Below are positions 22,715 through 24,319 of a DNA stretch of 24,319 nucleotides, in pieces (position 1 is the first letter of the stretch; each line of letters starts with the position of its first letter). Below the pieces are notes generated by a model. The model did not search any database and had not been told where the DNA came from. It was given only the letters and a program-made list of their open reading frames with translations. A program made the translations under genes and the position numbers. The DNA is from JAGKXB01 sp964498835. Lineage in GTDB: Bacteria; Pseudomonadota; Gammaproteobacteria; Burkholderiales; Burkholderiaceae_D. The DNA lies in contig CAZCIX010000028.1 of the NCBI GenBank assembly GCA_964498835.1, forward strand, positions 1-24,319, written 5' to 3'.

Positions 22715-24319
22715 TTACTTAATCGTATTCGTATTCATGTTGGCTTTAGCCCGAGCAATCAATCCATTAGTTGAGCTGTCGTGTCGCTCGGTGTGCACCT
22801 CTGCTTCTAATTCCACTTGAATATTTTTTGCTAGTTGTTTGCCCAATTCCACACCATATTGGTCAAAGCTATTGATGTCCCACAACACGCCTTGCACCAT
22901 GGTTTTATGCTCATACAGCGCCAGCAATGCACCCAACGTGGTGGGGGTTAAGGCATCCATCAAAAGCGTATTGCTAGGACGATTACCGGCAAATATTTTG
23001 TGTGGCAGCAATTTGCTGATTTCTTGCTCGCTTAATCCTTGTTGTTGCAATTCATCGTGGACTTCTTGCTCGTTTTTGCCACGCATAAAGGCTTCGGATT
23101 GGGCGAAACAATTCGCCAGCAAGGCAGTGTGATGCTGCGGTAAATGATGACTAGGTTTTAATACCGCAATGAAATCCACCGGAATAATGTCGCCGCCTTG
23201 ATGCAGCAACTGAAAATAAGCGTGTTGGTTGTTGCTGCCTGCTTCGCCCCAGAGGATGGGGCAGGTTGGATAATTCACCTGGCGGCCATCATTTGCGACA
23301 CTTTTGCCGTTGCTTTCCATTTCTAATTGCTGCAAATAAGCCGGCAATCTACGCAAATCCTGGTGGTAGGGCGCGACAAACAATGAGGCATAGCCGAGAA
23401 AGTTGCGATTCCATAAACCAATTAGTGCCAACAAGATGGGCATATTCGATTCCAGTGGCGCAGTTTGGAAATGCACATCCATGGCATGTGCACCGGCCAA
23501 GAATTCTGAAAACGCCTGAAAACCGATCATGATCGCTACTGATAGACCGATGGCAGACCAAACTGAATAACGCCCACCGACCCAATCCCAGAATACAAAC
23601 ATATTCTTGGGATCAATCCCAAAGCGTTGTATTTCTGCTTGATTGCTGGAAATGGCAACAAAATGTTGCGCCAATTTAGATGTATCTTCATCCGCATGAC
23701 GTAAAAACCAGTTGCGCGCTGAATGCGCATTCAACATGGTGTCTTGCGTTGTGAATGTTTTGGACGCGATGATGAAAAGCGTGCTTTCTGGATCGACTTT
23801 AGCCAATGTGGCGTCTAAATCATGGCCATCGATATTGGAGACAAAGTGAAAATTTAAATTGGGATGAGCAAATTCGCGCAGGGCTGAATGCGCCATTTTT
23901 GGGCCCAGATCAGAGCCGCCAATCCCAATGTTGACGATGTCCTTGATCGCTTTGCCGCTATAACCACGCCAGGCGCCGGAACGTACTTTTTCGCTGAAAG
24001 CCTTGATTTGATCCAATACAGCATGCACGTCATGACTGATATCTTGCCCATCCAGCACAAATGCATGATGACGTGGCGTGCGTAATGCTGTATGCAAGAC
24101 CGCACGGTGTTCGGTAAGATTGATTTTTTCCCCTGCGAACATGGCATCGCGTTTGGTTTCTATCTGACGTTCACGCGCCAGATTGCATAACAATTGCAGT
24201 GTTCTTTGATTTAAACGATTTTTGGAATAATCCAAAAACAAACCTGCCGCTTGCATCGACATCGTCTCAAAGCGTGTCGGTGCATTGTCGAACAAATCGC
24301 GTATGTGCCAGTTTTTTGC
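22715..24319 (-). CDS. pgi: Glucose-6-phosphate isomerase, 5' end outside the window
   Basis: 535 codons are visible and the frame is open to the window edge, where it reads AKNWHIRDLFDNAPTRFETM, matching the N-terminal region of bacterial Pgi; only the first few residues are missing. The enzyme interconverts glucose 6-phosphate and fructose 6-phosphate. Visible hallmarks are VNIGIGGSDLGPKMAHSAL, FIIASKTFTTQDTMLNA, the signature region WDWVGGRYSVWSAIGLSVAI, and the C-terminal NSFDQYGVELGKQLAKNIQ, which carries the catalytic Lys. A TTG at 24295 is not the likely start. It begins the minus-strand sugar-phosphate cluster. Confidence 0.95.
   Translation of the reverse strand, partial: AKNWHIRDLFDNAPTRFETMSMQAAGLFLDYSKNRLNQRTLQLLCNLARERQIETKRDAMFAGEKINLTEHRAVLHTALRTPRHHAFVLDGQDISHDVHAVLDQIKAFSEKVRSGAWRGYSGKAIKDIVNIGIGGSDLGPKMAHSALREFAHPNLNFHFVSNIDGHDLDATLAKVDPESTLFIIASKTFTTQDTMLNAHSARNWFLRHADEDTSKLAQHFVAISSNQAEIQRFGIDPKNMFVFWDWVGGRYSVWSAIGLSVAIMIGFQAFSEFLAGAHAMDVHFQTAPLESNMPILLALIGLWNRNFLGYASLFVAPYHQDLRRLPAYLQQLEMESNGKSVANDGRQVNYPTCPILWGEAGSNNQHAYFQLLHQGGDIIPVDFIAVLKPSHHLPQHHTALLANCFAQSEAFMRGKNEQEVHDELQQQGLSEQEISKLLPHKIFAGNRPSNTLLMDALTPTTLGALLALYEHKTMVQGVLWDINSFDQYGVELGKQLAKNIQVELEAEVHTERHDSSTNGLIARAKANMNTNTIK

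Noticed and set aside
1..24319. CRISPR arrays, prophage genes, tRNA or rRNA genes
   Set aside because: No regularly spaced repeats, phage structural genes or recognisable RNA gene motifs were found.

Overview
The window looks like a chromosomal segment of a betaproteobacterium with moderate GC, most likely Burkholderiales; an Oxalobacteraceae-like host is a tentative guess. The basis is gene order: smpB divergent from ratA-rnfH, ygfZ divergent from mltG-tmk, and cysT-cysW-cysA followed directly by a cysB-type regulator. No tRNA, rRNA or CRISPR array was seen.

Bases 1 to about 8800 are a patchwork of accessory genes. The left edge holds the 3' end of a type III-like DNA methyltransferase and a DUF1016 (PDDEXK) nuclease. 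The next gene, probably the restriction subunit res, survives only as a start codon and a few codons, cut at the exact edge of a 73-bp palindromic element. Then come an unrecognised one-TM protein, a DUF4160-DUF2442 gene pair in which both members are broken (nonsense codon and frameshift), and a YfeH-type transporter. A folate-independent methionine synthase operon (mesX, mesD, flavin reductase) is bracketed by two same-orientation copies of a 94-bp palindromic repeat. A MetR-type regulator follows, separated from mesX by a second DUF1016 nuclease gene.

Bases 8800-13190 carry sulfate assimilation on the minus strand: cysT-cysW-cysA-cysB, without the usual periplasmic sulfate-binding protein gene. 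Upstream is a 142-aa unrecognised gene whose ribosome binding site lies inside a strong predicted hairpin. Bases 13187-13607 have no convincing gene; they contain that hairpin and what looks like the left end of a degenerate insertion sequence. Bases 13608-19059 are housekeeping: smpB, ratA, rnfH, an MDR oxidoreductase, ygfZ, mltG and tmk. tmk is split by a 100-N scaffold gap flanked by identical 55-bp sequences, which is best explained as an unmerged assembly overlap.

Bases 19100-24319 are a minus-strand sugar-phosphate cluster read in the order pgi, SMP-30/gluconolactonase-like, zwf, tal. It links glucose-6-phosphate isomerisation, oxidation, probably lactone hydrolysis, and the non-oxidative pentose phosphate branch. 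A third copy of the 94-bp repeat sits between pgi and the SMP-30 gene.

The strongest leads are the folate-independent methionine locus with an inserted nuclease gene, the palindromic mini-element family tied to the decay of a restriction-modification locus, and the RBS-masking hairpin upstream of the 142-aa gene.
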